Shown here piece by piece: positions 53,193 to 61,317 of a DNA stretch of 64,000 nucleotides. Below the pieces are notes generated by a model that did no database searches, was not told where the DNA came from, and worked only from the letters and a program-made list of their open reading frames with translations. Position 1 is the stretch's first letter. Each line of letters starts with the position of its first letter. A program made the position numbers and the translations under genes. Origin of the DNA: Fretibacterium sp. OH1220_COT-178 (lineage in GTDB: Bacteria; Synergistota; Synergistia; Synergistales; Aminobacteriaceae); the NCBI RefSeq assembly GCF_003860125.1, contig NZ_RQYL01000008.1, positions 35,058 to 99,057 on the forward strand, given 5' to 3'.

Positions 53193-53879
53193 CTACAAGG
53201 CTGCGATCAGTTCATCGGTGTTGACCACGTGGCAGTAGATGTTGTTCAGGACCGAGAGTTCATGCTCCTGAATCTCACGGGTCGAGGCCCCGCAGGCATC
53301 CTCGACGAGCCAGACCTTGAAGCTCTCGTCGGCCAGGCTGCGTACGGTCCCGGACACGCACTGGTCCGTCAGCACACCGGTCACGACCACCGTATCGATG
53401 CCGCAATTGTGCAGCATCAGGCGCAGGGACGTCCCCGTAAGCGCGCTGTCCGTGGTCTTCATGACCACCAACTCGTTCTCCTGAGGGCGCAGGGGCGCCA
53501 CGATCTCCCCCGCGGGATTTCCCTTGAGAAGCAGCAGCTCGTTGTATCCCGTGGCCTTCTGGTCCAGGGACCGGTCCCTCCCGTTCGCGAGCTGACCGGT
53601 GATGCGCGCATGGGCGACAAGCATCCCCCTCTCCCGAAAGGCGGCGAGGAGCCGCGCGTTGTTGGGGATCACCTCGTTGTCGATCCGATCGTAAAAGTAC
53701 TCCCATCGGGCATAATACGCTTTTTCCCTCTCGCTCATGCCGCTCGTATCGGGACGGGTGAGGAAGTGGTACTGCATATCCACGATGAGCAGTGCCGTCC
53801 TGCCCCTGTCGACGACAATCTCTCCGTAATCCTCGTCCAGTTCGTAGTAGAATGAGCAATAGCGATCATTGACCTTCAT
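53193..53879 (-). CDS. Isochorismatase-family cysteine hydrolase
   Basis: This is a 228-residue protein with the catalytic triad of the family: Asp34 in LLIVDMQ, Lys141 in VVMKTT and Cys174 in LTDQCVSGTVR. Relatives are amidases such as nicotinamidase, N-carbamoylsarcosine amidohydrolase and ureidoacrylate amidohydrolase. The start ATG 53879 follows CGGAGG; the open frame continues upstream without support. It is the first gene before the APC permease and is divergent from a PocR/YesN-type two-component system that may regulate it. Confidence 0.85.
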   Translation of the reverse strand: MKVNDRYCSFYYELDEDYGEIVVDRGRTALLIVDMQYHFLTRPDTSGMSEREKAYYARWEYFYDRIDNEVIPNNARLLAAFRERGMLVAHARITGQLANGRDRSLDQKATGYNELLLLKGNPAGEIVAPLRPQENELVVMKTTDSALTGTSLRLMLHNCGIDTVVVTGVLTDQCVSGTVRSLADESFKVWLVEDACGASTREIQEHELSVLNNIYCHVVNTDELIAAL

Positions 53880-54206
53880 ACTCCAACCGACCTCCGTTTC
53901 CCTATATAATGGAACGATGGACCGTTCCGGAAGGAAATCCTTCCCTACAGTCAAAATTTTATGGATGTGAGGCCGGAGAACAAGCGCCAATCGGGGCCCC
54001 GTGTCTTCGGATCGAGGCAACCTCCCCGTCTTTCGACAAAAAGAGGCCGGAAAACGGGAACGCCGAGGGCAGGACGCGCCATTGTATGCCGTATGCTTCC
54101 AGAGCCCCCGCCGCGGGCTTATGGCGGCCCCGCCTGTTCGTCATGCAGCCGGGGAGCTTCCGCCCGCATTCGATATGCCGCAAAAAAGACAAGGAGACGC
54201 AGAGGG
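53880..54206. other. Divergent intergenic region with TATAAT and inverted repeat
   Basis: These 327 bases separate the hydrolase and the response regulator. TATAAT occurs at 53905-53910, beside the inverted repeat at 53911-53928. The sequence towards the response regulator carries an AAGGAG at 54191. No gene was recognised. Confidence 0.5.
53911..53928. promoter_or_regulatory. Inverted repeat GGAACG-N6-CGTTCC, possible operator
   Basis: GGAACG (53911-53916) and CGTTCC (53923-53928) form an inverted repeat adjoining TATAAT and about 30 bases upstream of the hydrolase ATG. It may be bound by the AraC-type response regulator encoded on the other side. This is inference. Confidence 0.4.
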
Positions 54207-55268
54207 ATGTACAAAATCCTGGTCGCCGATGACGAGGTCATCGAAAGGAACTATCTCACTCAGTTCATCGACGGAACCGACGATTACGGCGTCGTGGCGA
54301 GCGCGGGGGACGGACAATCCGCGGTGGAACTGGCCCTGCTGCACCGGCCGGACCTGGCCATCCTGGACATACGCATGCCCCTCCTCGACGGACTTCAAGC
54401 CGCCGAAAGGATCAAGCACCGGCTGCCCCGCACCGTAGTCGTCCTCAATTCCGCGTACGCCGAGTTCGAGTTCGCTCAAAAGGCCATCCGCTATGGGGTG
54501 GACGCCTATCTGGTCAAGCCCTCGTCGGACGACGAGATTCTCTCCGTCCTGACGGCCTGTCTTCCTCCCGCGAAAACCCGGGGACCGGACGAATCCCGCT
54601 CGCCCTCGCTGATGGAATCCTTCCCCGGCAAAGCTCTTGAGGATTTTCGCAGGAGCATGCAGGTGAAGGACCTCCTCCTTTTCGAGCGGTCCCTCGAGGC
54701 CATCTCGGATTTTCTGACGAAGAGCCAGCCGCTCGAGACCTACCGAATCCACGTCGTCAACATCGTCTTCACCATGGAAAGGATCTGCTTCGAGGATCCT
54801 CTTTTCCGCGACGTCCCGGGGAACGCAACGCAGGACCTGCTGGTCCGGAGCATCGCCTCCGCCTCGGACATCCTGAAAATCCAAAACCTCGCGCGCTCCT
54901 ACATAGCGGAGCTGCAGTCCTCGGCCTCCATCCTCCTTCAGGACTCCGTGCCTCCGACACAGCGTATCGCCGCCTACCTGGACGAGCACTTTCGGGAAAA
55001 GATCACGCCGGGCAGCCTGGGAAAGATCGTATTCCTGAGCGCCGACCACATCCAACGCATTTTCCGCAGGGAGACCGGGCAGTCCATCGCGCAGTACCTG
55101 CGGACAAAAAGGCTGGCCGAGGCAAAACGTCTCCTCTCCCAAAGCAACATGACCATACAGGACATCGCCGAGTCCTGCGGGTTCGGCAGTCTCTCCTCCT
55201 TCTACAAGGCCTTCAGGAAAGCGCTACTCTGCACCCCCGTGCAGTACCGCGGCCAGAACCCCAGATGA
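54207..55268 (+). CDS. YesN-type response regulator with AraC helix-turn-helix
   Basis: This is a 353-residue regulator. The receiver domain has acidic residues DDE near 8-10, phospho-acceptor Asp54 (AILDIRMP) and Lys near 105 (YLVKPSS). The C-terminal AraC domain (residues 255-353) has two helix-turn-helix units, including LGKIVFLSADHIQRIFRRET and TIQDIAESCGFGSLSSF. AAGGAGACGCAGAGGG precedes ATG 54207. Its stop overlaps the kinase ATG (ATGA), so they form a pair. Confidence 0.92.
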   Translation: MYKILVADDEVIERNYLTQFIDGTDDYGVVASAGDGQSAVELALLHRPDLAILDIRMPLLDGLQAAERIKHRLPRTVVVLNSAYAEFEFAQKAIRYGVDAYLVKPSSDDEILSVLTACLPPAKTRGPDESRSPSLMESFPGKALEDFRRSMQVKDLLLFERSLEAISDFLTKSQPLETYRIHVVNIVFTMERICFEDPLFRDVPGNATQDLLVRSIASASDILKIQNLARSYIAELQSSASILLQDSVPPTQRIAAYLDEHFREKITPGSLGKIVFLSADHIQRIFRRETGQSIAQYLRTKRLAEAKRLLSQSNMTIQDIAESCGFGSLSSFYKAFRKALLCTPVQYRGQNPR

Positions 55269-56557
55269 GCGATATCCGCGATCTTCTGTCCAAGGAGCTC
55301 CAGGAGGAGCTGCAGGAGTCCTTCGCCTTCGCCACGGGATTCGGGGTCGTCTTCGTGGACCGCGAAGGACGCCACCTCGGAGAGGGCAGCAATTTCACGC
55401 GTTTTTGCCGTGCCGTCAACGCCCTGCCTGAGGGAGAGGGCTGCTGTCAGTGCTCCAACCGCAAAGCCCTGCGCATCGCCCTCGAAGAGGACAGGCCCAG
55501 CATCTACATCTGCCATGCCGGTCTGGTGAACATCGAAATCCCGTTGCTTCTGGACGGAGAGTTCGTCGGTGCGATCACGGCGGGCCAGGTCCTGTGCAGC
55601 GACACCGGATGCTTTCCCGTGGACGAGACGGCATCGAAGATGCGGTGGGCGCAGGACGAGCGCTACTCCCGATATTACAAGGAGATCCCGGTCTTCAGCC
55701 GAAAGCAGATCGAGGAAACCGCCCGGGCCCTCCAGAACCTCACCCGCTACATCCTGAACCTGAAGGCCTATGCCAAGATGCAGGAGGAGATCAGCCAGGT
55801 CACACAGGCCCTTATGAAGTACCAAAAGGAGCAGATGGACCTGAAGAACCAGCTCTCCCTGGCCCGCCTGGAGGCCCTGCAGAAACAGATCATGCCCCAT
55901 TTCACCTTCAACGTCCTGAACTCGATATCGCGCCTGTTGAGCATGGGAGAATCGGAACGAGCCGGGAGGATGCTGAACTCCTTTTCCTCCATGCTCCGCT
56001 ACACCCTGACCCAGGCAAACGCTCAGGTGACGCTGAAGCAGGAGATGGACTACATCGGCGACTATCTCCGCATTCAAAAATATCGATTCGGCGACCGGAT
56101 CAGTTACAGCATTTGCTGCGAGGAGGCGATGGAGACGTTCATCCTGCCTTTCTTCACCCTGCAGCCCCTGGTGGAAAACGCGATCGAGCACGGCCTCCTG
56201 AATTCCACCCGAACCCAGGGAGGACACCTCCTGATCTCCTGCAGGAGACGACCCCGATCCTGCGAGATCGAGATCGTCGACGACGGGGCGGGCATAGGAG
56301 CTAAGGAGCTCGAAACACTGAGGAAAAAGCTCTCATCCTCCAGGGAAAGGGGACGGCCGGACGAAGGCATCGGCATGAAAAATTGCTTGGAAAGGCTGAA
56401 GCTGTTCTTCGGAAAGCGATGCAAGATGGAGATCGGGAGCCAGAAGGGTAAGGGGACGACGGTCACCCTTTCCTTCAGGGATCCGGACATACGGGAGGAA
56501 ACCGCGGGAGGCAAAACCCGCTCCCGAAGACGTTCTCCAGACACTCGGAAGGACTGA
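55265..56557 (+). CDS. PocR-domain sensor histidine kinase (LytS/YesM-type)
   Basis: This is a 430-residue kinase. Residues 8-165 match the PocR ligand-binding domain (CCQCSNRKALRIAL, YICHAGLVNIEIPLL) and contain several cysteines. A coiled linker leads to the His-kinase motif ALQKQIMPHFTFN with His212. The ATPase domain has N and G boxes (VENAIEHGL, DDGAGIG, GIGMKNCLERL). There is no transmembrane segment, so it senses a cytoplasmic ligand. PocR domains are thought to bind small organic compounds. It is coupled to the AraC-type response regulator. Confidence 0.9.
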   Translation: MSDIRDLLSKELQEELQESFAFATGFGVVFVDREGRHLGEGSNFTRFCRAVNALPEGEGCCQCSNRKALRIALEEDRPSIYICHAGLVNIEIPLLLDGEFVGAITAGQVLCSDTGCFPVDETASKMRWAQDERYSRYYKEIPVFSRKQIEETARALQNLTRYILNLKAYAKMQEEISQVTQALMKYQKEQMDLKNQLSLARLEALQKQIMPHFTFNVLNSISRLLSMGESERAGRMLNSFSSMLRYTLTQANAQVTLKQEMDYIGDYLRIQKYRFGDRISYSICCEEAMETFILPFFTLQPLVENAIEHGLLNSTRTQGGHLLISCRRRPRSCEIEIVDDGAGIGAKELETLRKKLSSSRERGRPDEGIGMKNCLERLKLFFGKRCKMEIGSQKGKGTTVTLSFRDPDIREETAGGKTRSRRRSPDTRKD

Positions 56558-57037
56558 ATCCCGCCCCGTGGACAGCAATCCCCCAGGGATGCCGCTCGCG
56601 GTTTTTTCCGCACTGCACGGCGGGCCGCCGTCCTCGAAAATGGATGCGCCCCTTTTCGTGTCGACTGGACGATCTCGCCGCGCCCCTCTCCCGGAGGAGC
56701 GCAGGGCGTTTTTCAGCTTTTGACGACGCTCGGCAGGGAGATGCCGTCCCGCATCTGCATCGCTTCCTTTCAATCAAGACATCAGCCGCAGGCCCTTTCA
56801 GCCGTGCTCCGTTCCGCCAAGGGCTCCATTATATTCGTTTATGTTCGTTATCCGTCCTCCCGCAGCCGCCCGCACCCCGACATTCCGTACGTTCAGCCCG
56901 ACCCGGATGTTACAATCTCGAAATGGAAGAGAGGGACCACGGGTCTCCGGGATCGTCATTCGCGGCGTTCCTCGCCTTGTGAAGTCGTTCTTCTCCCTTT
57001 CGCCCCTTTGGTTGATACGCATTCAGGAGGTGGGCCG
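56558..57037. other. Intergenic region without a recognised gene
   Basis: These 480 bases separate the kinase and pcp. Several open frames are present on both strands but show no family features. A terminator for the kinase and a promoter for pcp are expected; no strong example of either was found. A good AGGAGGTGGGCCG ribosome binding site precedes pcp. Confidence 0.45.
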
Positions 57038-57688
57038 ATGCAGAGCAGAATTTTGATTACGGGTTTCGAGCCCTTCGGGGGCGAGACCGTCAACCCCGCA
57101 CTCGAAGTGCTGAGATTTTTTGAGGGCAAGCTCCTGGAGGGATACCGCGTCGTTACTCGGGCGCTGCCCACCATACGATTCCGTTCGATCGAGAAGCTCC
57201 GGGCGGCCATCGCAGACGAGGATCCGGCCCTGATCGTAGCGTTGGGCCAGGCGGGCGGGCGATGCGAGATCATGCCCGAGCGTGTCGCCATCAACATCGA
57301 CGACTTTCGAATCCCCGACAACGACGGCAACCGACCGACCGACGAGCCGGTGGTCGCAGGGGCTCCCGCGGCCTATTGGTCCACACTGCCGATCAAGAGC
57401 ATGGTGCGGGCGATGCGGGACAGGGGGATCCCGGCCTCGGTATCGAACACCGCGGGAACCTTCGTCTGCAACCACATTTTCTACGGTCTGATGCACCTTT
57501 TGTCCGAGGAGGGCAACGTGCGTCGGGGAGGCTTCATCCACATCCCGTACATGACGGAACAGGCCGCACGCCTGGGAGGGAAACCCAGCATGTCGATCGA
57601 GACCATCACCCAGGGGCTCGAGACGGCGATCCGAACCGCAGCCGTCGTGCACGAGGACCTCCGCGAGGAAGGGGGCCAGCTGCACTGA
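57038..57688 (+). CDS. pcp: Pyroglutamyl-peptidase I
   Basis: This is a 216-residue C15 cysteine peptidase with the start ILITGFEPFGGETVNPA. The catalytic residues are Glu81 (EIMPERVAIN), Cys144 (SNTAGTFVCNHIFYG) and His168 (FIHIPYM). It removes N-terminal pyroglutamate from peptides in the cytoplasm, giving 5-oxoproline. The next genes encode DUF969 and DUF979 proteins, often found together with pcp, so the group probably handles pyroglutamate. Confidence 0.95.
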   Translation: MQSRILITGFEPFGGETVNPALEVLRFFEGKLLEGYRVVTRALPTIRFRSIEKLRAAIADEDPALIVALGQAGGRCEIMPERVAINIDDFRIPDNDGNRPTDEPVVAGAPAAYWSTLPIKSMVRAMRDRGIPASVSNTAGTFVCNHIFYGLMHLLSEEGNVRRGGFIHIPYMTEQAARLGGKPSMSIETITQGLETAIRTAAVVHEDLREEGGQLH

Positions 57689-57873
57689 AGATGCGGCCGT
57701 GAAGGGCTGCCGACATCGCCTGGAGGGGCGCCCCTCTGTTTTCATCCCGGCCGCTGCACGAGGCGGCCGGAATGGAGGAACAATGTGCTATACTGAACCG
57801 GCAAAAGAAAAAAACGAAAGGTTCCAAGGGGACGACCCCGATTTTTCGACCTCTTCCGTACGGGGGTGGTGCC

Positions 57874-58545
57874 TTGATCAAATTGATCGGCATCCTGATC
57901 GTGATAATTGGAGCGACCTTCGAATTCAATCTGCTTCTGACCATCCTGCTTGCGGCCTTCATCACGGGATTGGTCGGCAACATGGAGTTCATCGCCATTC
58001 TCGAGACGATCGGGAACGCGTTCACGACCCATCGTTTTCTGTCGACCTTTCTTCTGATCCTGCCCCTGCTGGGTCTGCTCGAGCGACGGGGGCTGCACAA
58101 GAAAGTGGAGTCCATACTGCGGAGGGGCAAAGACGCCTCGGTGGGCCGCATTCTATGGCTGTACGTGACGATGCGCCAGCTCTCGGTGGCCCTGGGCGTC
58201 CTGCTCGCCGGCCACCCGCTCGTGCGGTCCCTCGTCGCGCCAATGGCCGAGGAGGCCGCGCGGCGTCAGGGGAATCTCCTGCCCAGCACCCTCGACCGCG
58301 TCAAGGCCATGGCCATCGCAACCGAAAACTGCGGCAACTTTTTCGGCCAGTTGCTTTTCGTCGCCTCGACGGGAGGGCTACTGGTCAAGGCGGCCATGGA
58401 ACAGGCGGGTTACCCCGTCAGCATCATGAAGATCGCCCTATACGGCGTCCCAACAGCTTTGGCAGCCTACGCCATCGTCGTCGTGCGCTGCCGGCGCCTG
58501 GACGAAGCCCTGCGCCAAGAGGCTAGGGAGGCCTGGCAGGATTGA
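57874..58545 (+). CDS. DUF969 membrane protein
   Basis: This is a 223-residue membrane protein with about 5 segments. The start is TTG at 57874 because the family begins MIKLIGILIV; here LIKLIGILIVIIG follows GGGGGTGG, and the open frame to 57772 lacks support. The conserved core LLGLLERRGLHKKVE fits DUF969. It is overlapped by the DUF979 gene (TTGA). The pair is proposed to act as a transporter, perhaps of 5-oxoproline, based only on gene context with pcp. Confidence 0.85.
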   Translation: MIKLIGILIVIIGATFEFNLLLTILLAAFITGLVGNMEFIAILETIGNAFTTHRFLSTFLLILPLLGLLERRGLHKKVESILRRGKDASVGRILWLYVTMRQLSVALGVLLAGHPLVRSLVAPMAEEAARRQGNLLPSTLDRVKAMAIATENCGNFFGQLLFVASTGGLLVKAAMEQAGYPVSIMKIALYGVPTALAAYAIVVVRCRRLDEALRQEAREAWQD

Positions 58546-59486
58546 CTTTGTCCTCTTTTTTCTCCGAAACTTTCAACATGGAATCCATTTATCGCACCAT
58601 CGGGGGACTCCTGTTCGTCTACGCCCTGCTCATCCTCGCAGACAGCCGCAATCGCTCCTCCAAGACATGGGGAGCCATTCTTTTTCTGGTCGTTTATGGC
58701 GTCACGTTCGCTTTCGGCAGCCGCATGCCCCCCGCCGTGACGGGCGCATGCGTCGTCATGATGCCGGTGCTGGCCATTCTGGGCGGTCCGACCTTCAACG
58801 GACGCAACGCCCCGCCCAACGAACAGAGGAAAAGCGATGCCAACCCTTCGTCCCGGAGGTTCCTCCTTCCCTTTCTGCTGCCCCTGGCGTCCACCCTCCT
58901 GCTTTATTGGGGCTGGGATGTGAACCCCCTCGTTGCCTTCGGCGCCAGCCATATCGTCCTTCTCGTATTCCTCATGCCCCTGATGCGGGAATCTCCCGTC
59001 GCCCTCGCCCGGGACGGACAGAGGATGTTCGAGTCCTTGGGATGGTATATCGCACTGCCCCAGTTTCTGGCTGCCCTGGGAGCGGTATTCGCGGAGGCCG
59101 GGATGGGGGACGTCGTCTTGGAGATGATCGATGCGTTCGTCACGATCGACGGCAAACTGGCTGCTGCCGCGGTTTATTGCATCGCGACGGCCTTTTTCTC
59201 CATGGTGATGGGCAACGCCTTTCCCGCCTTTCTGGTCGTCACATCTGGGGTTGGAATTCCCCTGGTCGTCCGCGGCTTCGGCGCAGACCCCGCCATCGCG
59301 GGGGTCTTCGCCATGACCTCCGGATACTGCGGGACCCTGATGACCCCGATGGCCGTAAACTTCAACGCCCTCCCCGCGGAGCGCTTGGGGATCCGGAACA
59401 TGAACGAGGTCATCGCCGCTCAGGTGGGAACGGCCCTTCCGCTGTTGCTGGTGAACATCGGGCTGATGTATTTTCTGGCCTTCTGA
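58542..59486 (+). CDS. DUF979 membrane protein
   Basis: This is a 314-residue membrane protein with about 9 segments and the DUF979 pattern: YRTIGGLLFVYALLILAD near the start, and GNAFPAFLVVTSGVG and SGYCGTLMTPMAVNFN in the second half. TTG at 58542 overlaps the DUF969 stop, but ATG at 58578 is also possible. It forms the partner of DUF969 downstream of pcp. Confidence 0.85.
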   Translation: MTLSSFFSETFNMESIYRTIGGLLFVYALLILADSRNRSSKTWGAILFLVVYGVTFAFGSRMPPAVTGACVVMMPVLAILGGPTFNGRNAPPNEQRKSDANPSSRRFLLPFLLPLASTLLLYWGWDVNPLVAFGASHIVLLVFLMPLMRESPVALARDGQRMFESLGWYIALPQFLAALGAVFAEAGMGDVVLEMIDAFVTIDGKLAAAAVYCIATAFFSMVMGNAFPAFLVVTSGVGIPLVVRGFGADPAIAGVFAMTSGYCGTLMTPMAVNFNALPAERLGIRNMNEVIAAQVGTALPLLLVNIGLMYFLAF

Positions 59487-59587
59487 CCCCAGAAACGGCC
59501 TTGCCCCCACCCCAACAGGCAAACGACCCGACGGCCAAAGAACCGCTGCCGGCCAGCAGATGGAAAGAAAGATATCGGAAGAGAATC

Positions 59588-59643
59588 CACGCCATCGAGT
59601 TGAGAGCGGCCCCCTGGGGGGCCGCTCTCAACTCGATGGCGTG
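59588..59643. repeat. 56-base near-perfect palindrome between convergent genes
   Basis: Arms of 27 bases (59588-59614 and 59617-59643) are exact inverted copies around a TG centre, between the ends of DUF979 and hpf. It would fold into an unusually long hairpin and may act as a bidirectional terminator. No U-tract is present. Confidence 0.75.
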
Positions 59644-59650
59644 AGCAAGG

Positions 59651-60199
59651 CTAAACCACGGGCTCCAGTCGTCCGTAACGTCCATCCTTGCGCTTATAGA
59701 CGACGTTGATGTCGCCCGTATCGGCGTTCTGGAACATGAAAAAGGAGTGGCCGACGAGGTCCATCTGCATCACAGCCTCCTTGGGATCCATGGGCTGGAC
59801 GGGGATTTTCTTGACCTTTTCGATGACGGGCTCATGGCTCTCGGCGCTCTCCGAAGGGGTCTCCGACATCCCGTCCAGGCTGAAGGAGAATTCCACGTCT
59901 CCCTGGTACTGCCCTTTGTTCTTGAGGTAGTCGTTGTGGCGTTTGATACGGCGTTCCAGGTTCTTCAGAGCCTGGTCGAAGGCCTTGCGGGGATCGGCGG
60001 CGTTCTCCTCCGCCCGCAGGATGACGCCGTTGGCGTTGGCCGTCGTCTCCACATTGAAATTGCCCTTATGGAGGCTGACGACCACCTGGCTGTTCAGGAT
60101 CTTCCTGAAAAATTTCTCCAGCTTGGAGACCTTGCCCTCCATGTAGCTTCGCAGATTCTCGTCGATCTCCGTTCCACGCTGCACAAAACGCACTTCCAT
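59651..60199 (-). CDS. hpf: Long-form ribosome hibernation promoting factor
   Basis: This is a 182-residue protein. Residues 1-95 form the S30AE/YfiA domain (MEVRFVQRGTEIDENLRSYM, KLEKFFRKI). A linker and the C-terminal dimerisation domain follow (MDLVGHSFFMFQNADTGDIN). Long HPF pairs ribosomes into inactive 100S dimers under stress or stationary phase. The start ATG 60199 has GGAGGCGAAGGTCG upstream. It is followed by the long palindrome. Confidence 0.95.
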   Translation of the reverse strand: MEVRFVQRGTEIDENLRSYMEGKVSKLEKFFRKILNSQVVVSLHKGNFNVETTANANGVILRAEENAADPRKAFDQALKNLERRIKRHNDYLKNKGQYQGDVEFSFSLDGMSETPSESAESHEPVIEKVKKIPVQPMDPKEAVMQMDLVGHSFFMFQNADTGDINVVYKRKDGRYGRLEPVV

Positions 60200-60334
60200 C
60201 GACCTTCGCCTCCGTTTCGTAGATAAGGAATACTGAGAGCGGAACCAGAAACTTCCTCGCGGCCGGGACTTTCCCCTCGGAATCTTCCTCCCGCGGGGAA
60301 CGTTTCTTGCCCCTGATTGTAACACATCGGAGTT

Positions 60335-61303
60335 TTATCGCATCGAGGAAGTTCTGGATCCCGTCCCGGGACCATGGCGCAGGAGCTCCCACAGAAGGAG
60401 CTCGAAGCCCGGCCAGCCCTCGGCGGACGAGGTCTTCTCCCTGAAGGAGAGGCGTGCGGCACCCAGCATGAAATGTTTGATCGCCTCCGCGCCGAAATTC
60501 TCCAGGGCGCGTCGGGACATCTTGACGGCGTGTTCCCGGGGCCCTCCGGCGGCCCTCAGGGCGGCGGGCCCGTCCTTCGGGAAGCAGGCGAGGTAGAGCG
60601 CGGGGCGCAGGCGGTTACCCAACGAGGCCAGAAGCCTCAGCGGCGAGGGGTCGGATTGAAGGTGACGGAGGCTCCGGACGACCTCCTCGTGGCGCGCGAG
60701 GCAGAGTCCGTCCAGGAATTGGAGCAGGGCCTTGGCCCCCTCGTCGAAGGAGAGCGCCCGGACATCCTCGACCCCTATCTCTCGGCCGGAGGCGTAGAAG
60801 GACAGCTTGTCGAGCTCCGAGCGCAACTCCTCCAAGGACTCGAGGGACTCGCCCAACAGGGCCGCCGCCGCGGGGTTCAGCCGGCAGCCGCGCTCCCGCG
60901 CCAGCCCCAGAAGCCAGTCCTTCCGCTTCCAGGGCGGGACGGACGCCTCCGCCCGGAGGAACAGAATTTTTTTGAGCGCCAGCGTCTCCTTGGAGAAGAT
61001 CTTTTTGGTATCCCCGGCAAAGGTCGCGATGACGACGGCCTCCGACCCATCGTCCTCCAGAAGCGGGGACAGCTCGTCCGGGAAGGGGCCCAACGCCTCC
61101 GCCCCCTCGGCCACCGTCACGCTTCGGGCGTCGAAGAGGCCTCGGCTGCCCGCGATGGCGAACAACTCCTTCCAGTCCCGAAACGCAGTGCCCGCCTCGA
61201 GTTTGCCCGACAGGGCGTAGCCCTCTCTCGAGAGCGCGGAAAGCCGCTCCTCGAGCTGACGGCGCTGGCTCTCGTGGCCTTCGATCGCGACGAGGCGGGG
61301 CAT
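60335..61303 (-). CDS. holA: DNA polymerase III subunit delta-like protein
   Basis: This is a 322-residue protein with the HolA pattern: N-terminal AAA-like region with FAIAGSRGLFDARSVTVAEG, then LGESLESLEELRSELDKLSF and ALLQFLDGLCLARHEE as in the clamp-loader delta subunit. The delta subunit opens the beta clamp. The identification rests on the middle and C-terminal segments, since the N-terminal part is divergent. It lies 14 bases after leuS and is likely co-transcribed. The start ATG 61303 lacks a strong binding site. Confidence 0.82.
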   Translation of the reverse strand: MPRLVAIEGHESQRRQLEERLSALSREGYALSGKLEAGTAFRDWKELFAIAGSRGLFDARSVTVAEGAEALGPFPDELSPLLEDDGSEAVVIATFAGDTKKIFSKETLALKKILFLRAEASVPPWKRKDWLLGLARERGCRLNPAAAALLGESLESLEELRSELDKLSFYASGREIGVEDVRALSFDEGAKALLQFLDGLCLARHEEVVRSLRHLQSDPSPLRLLASLGNRLRPALYLACFPKDGPAALRAAGGPREHAVKMSRRALENFGAEAIKHFMLGAARLSFREKTSSAEGWPGFELLLWELLRHGPGTGSRTSSMR

Positions 61304-61317
61304 CGCAGACGGGAGGC

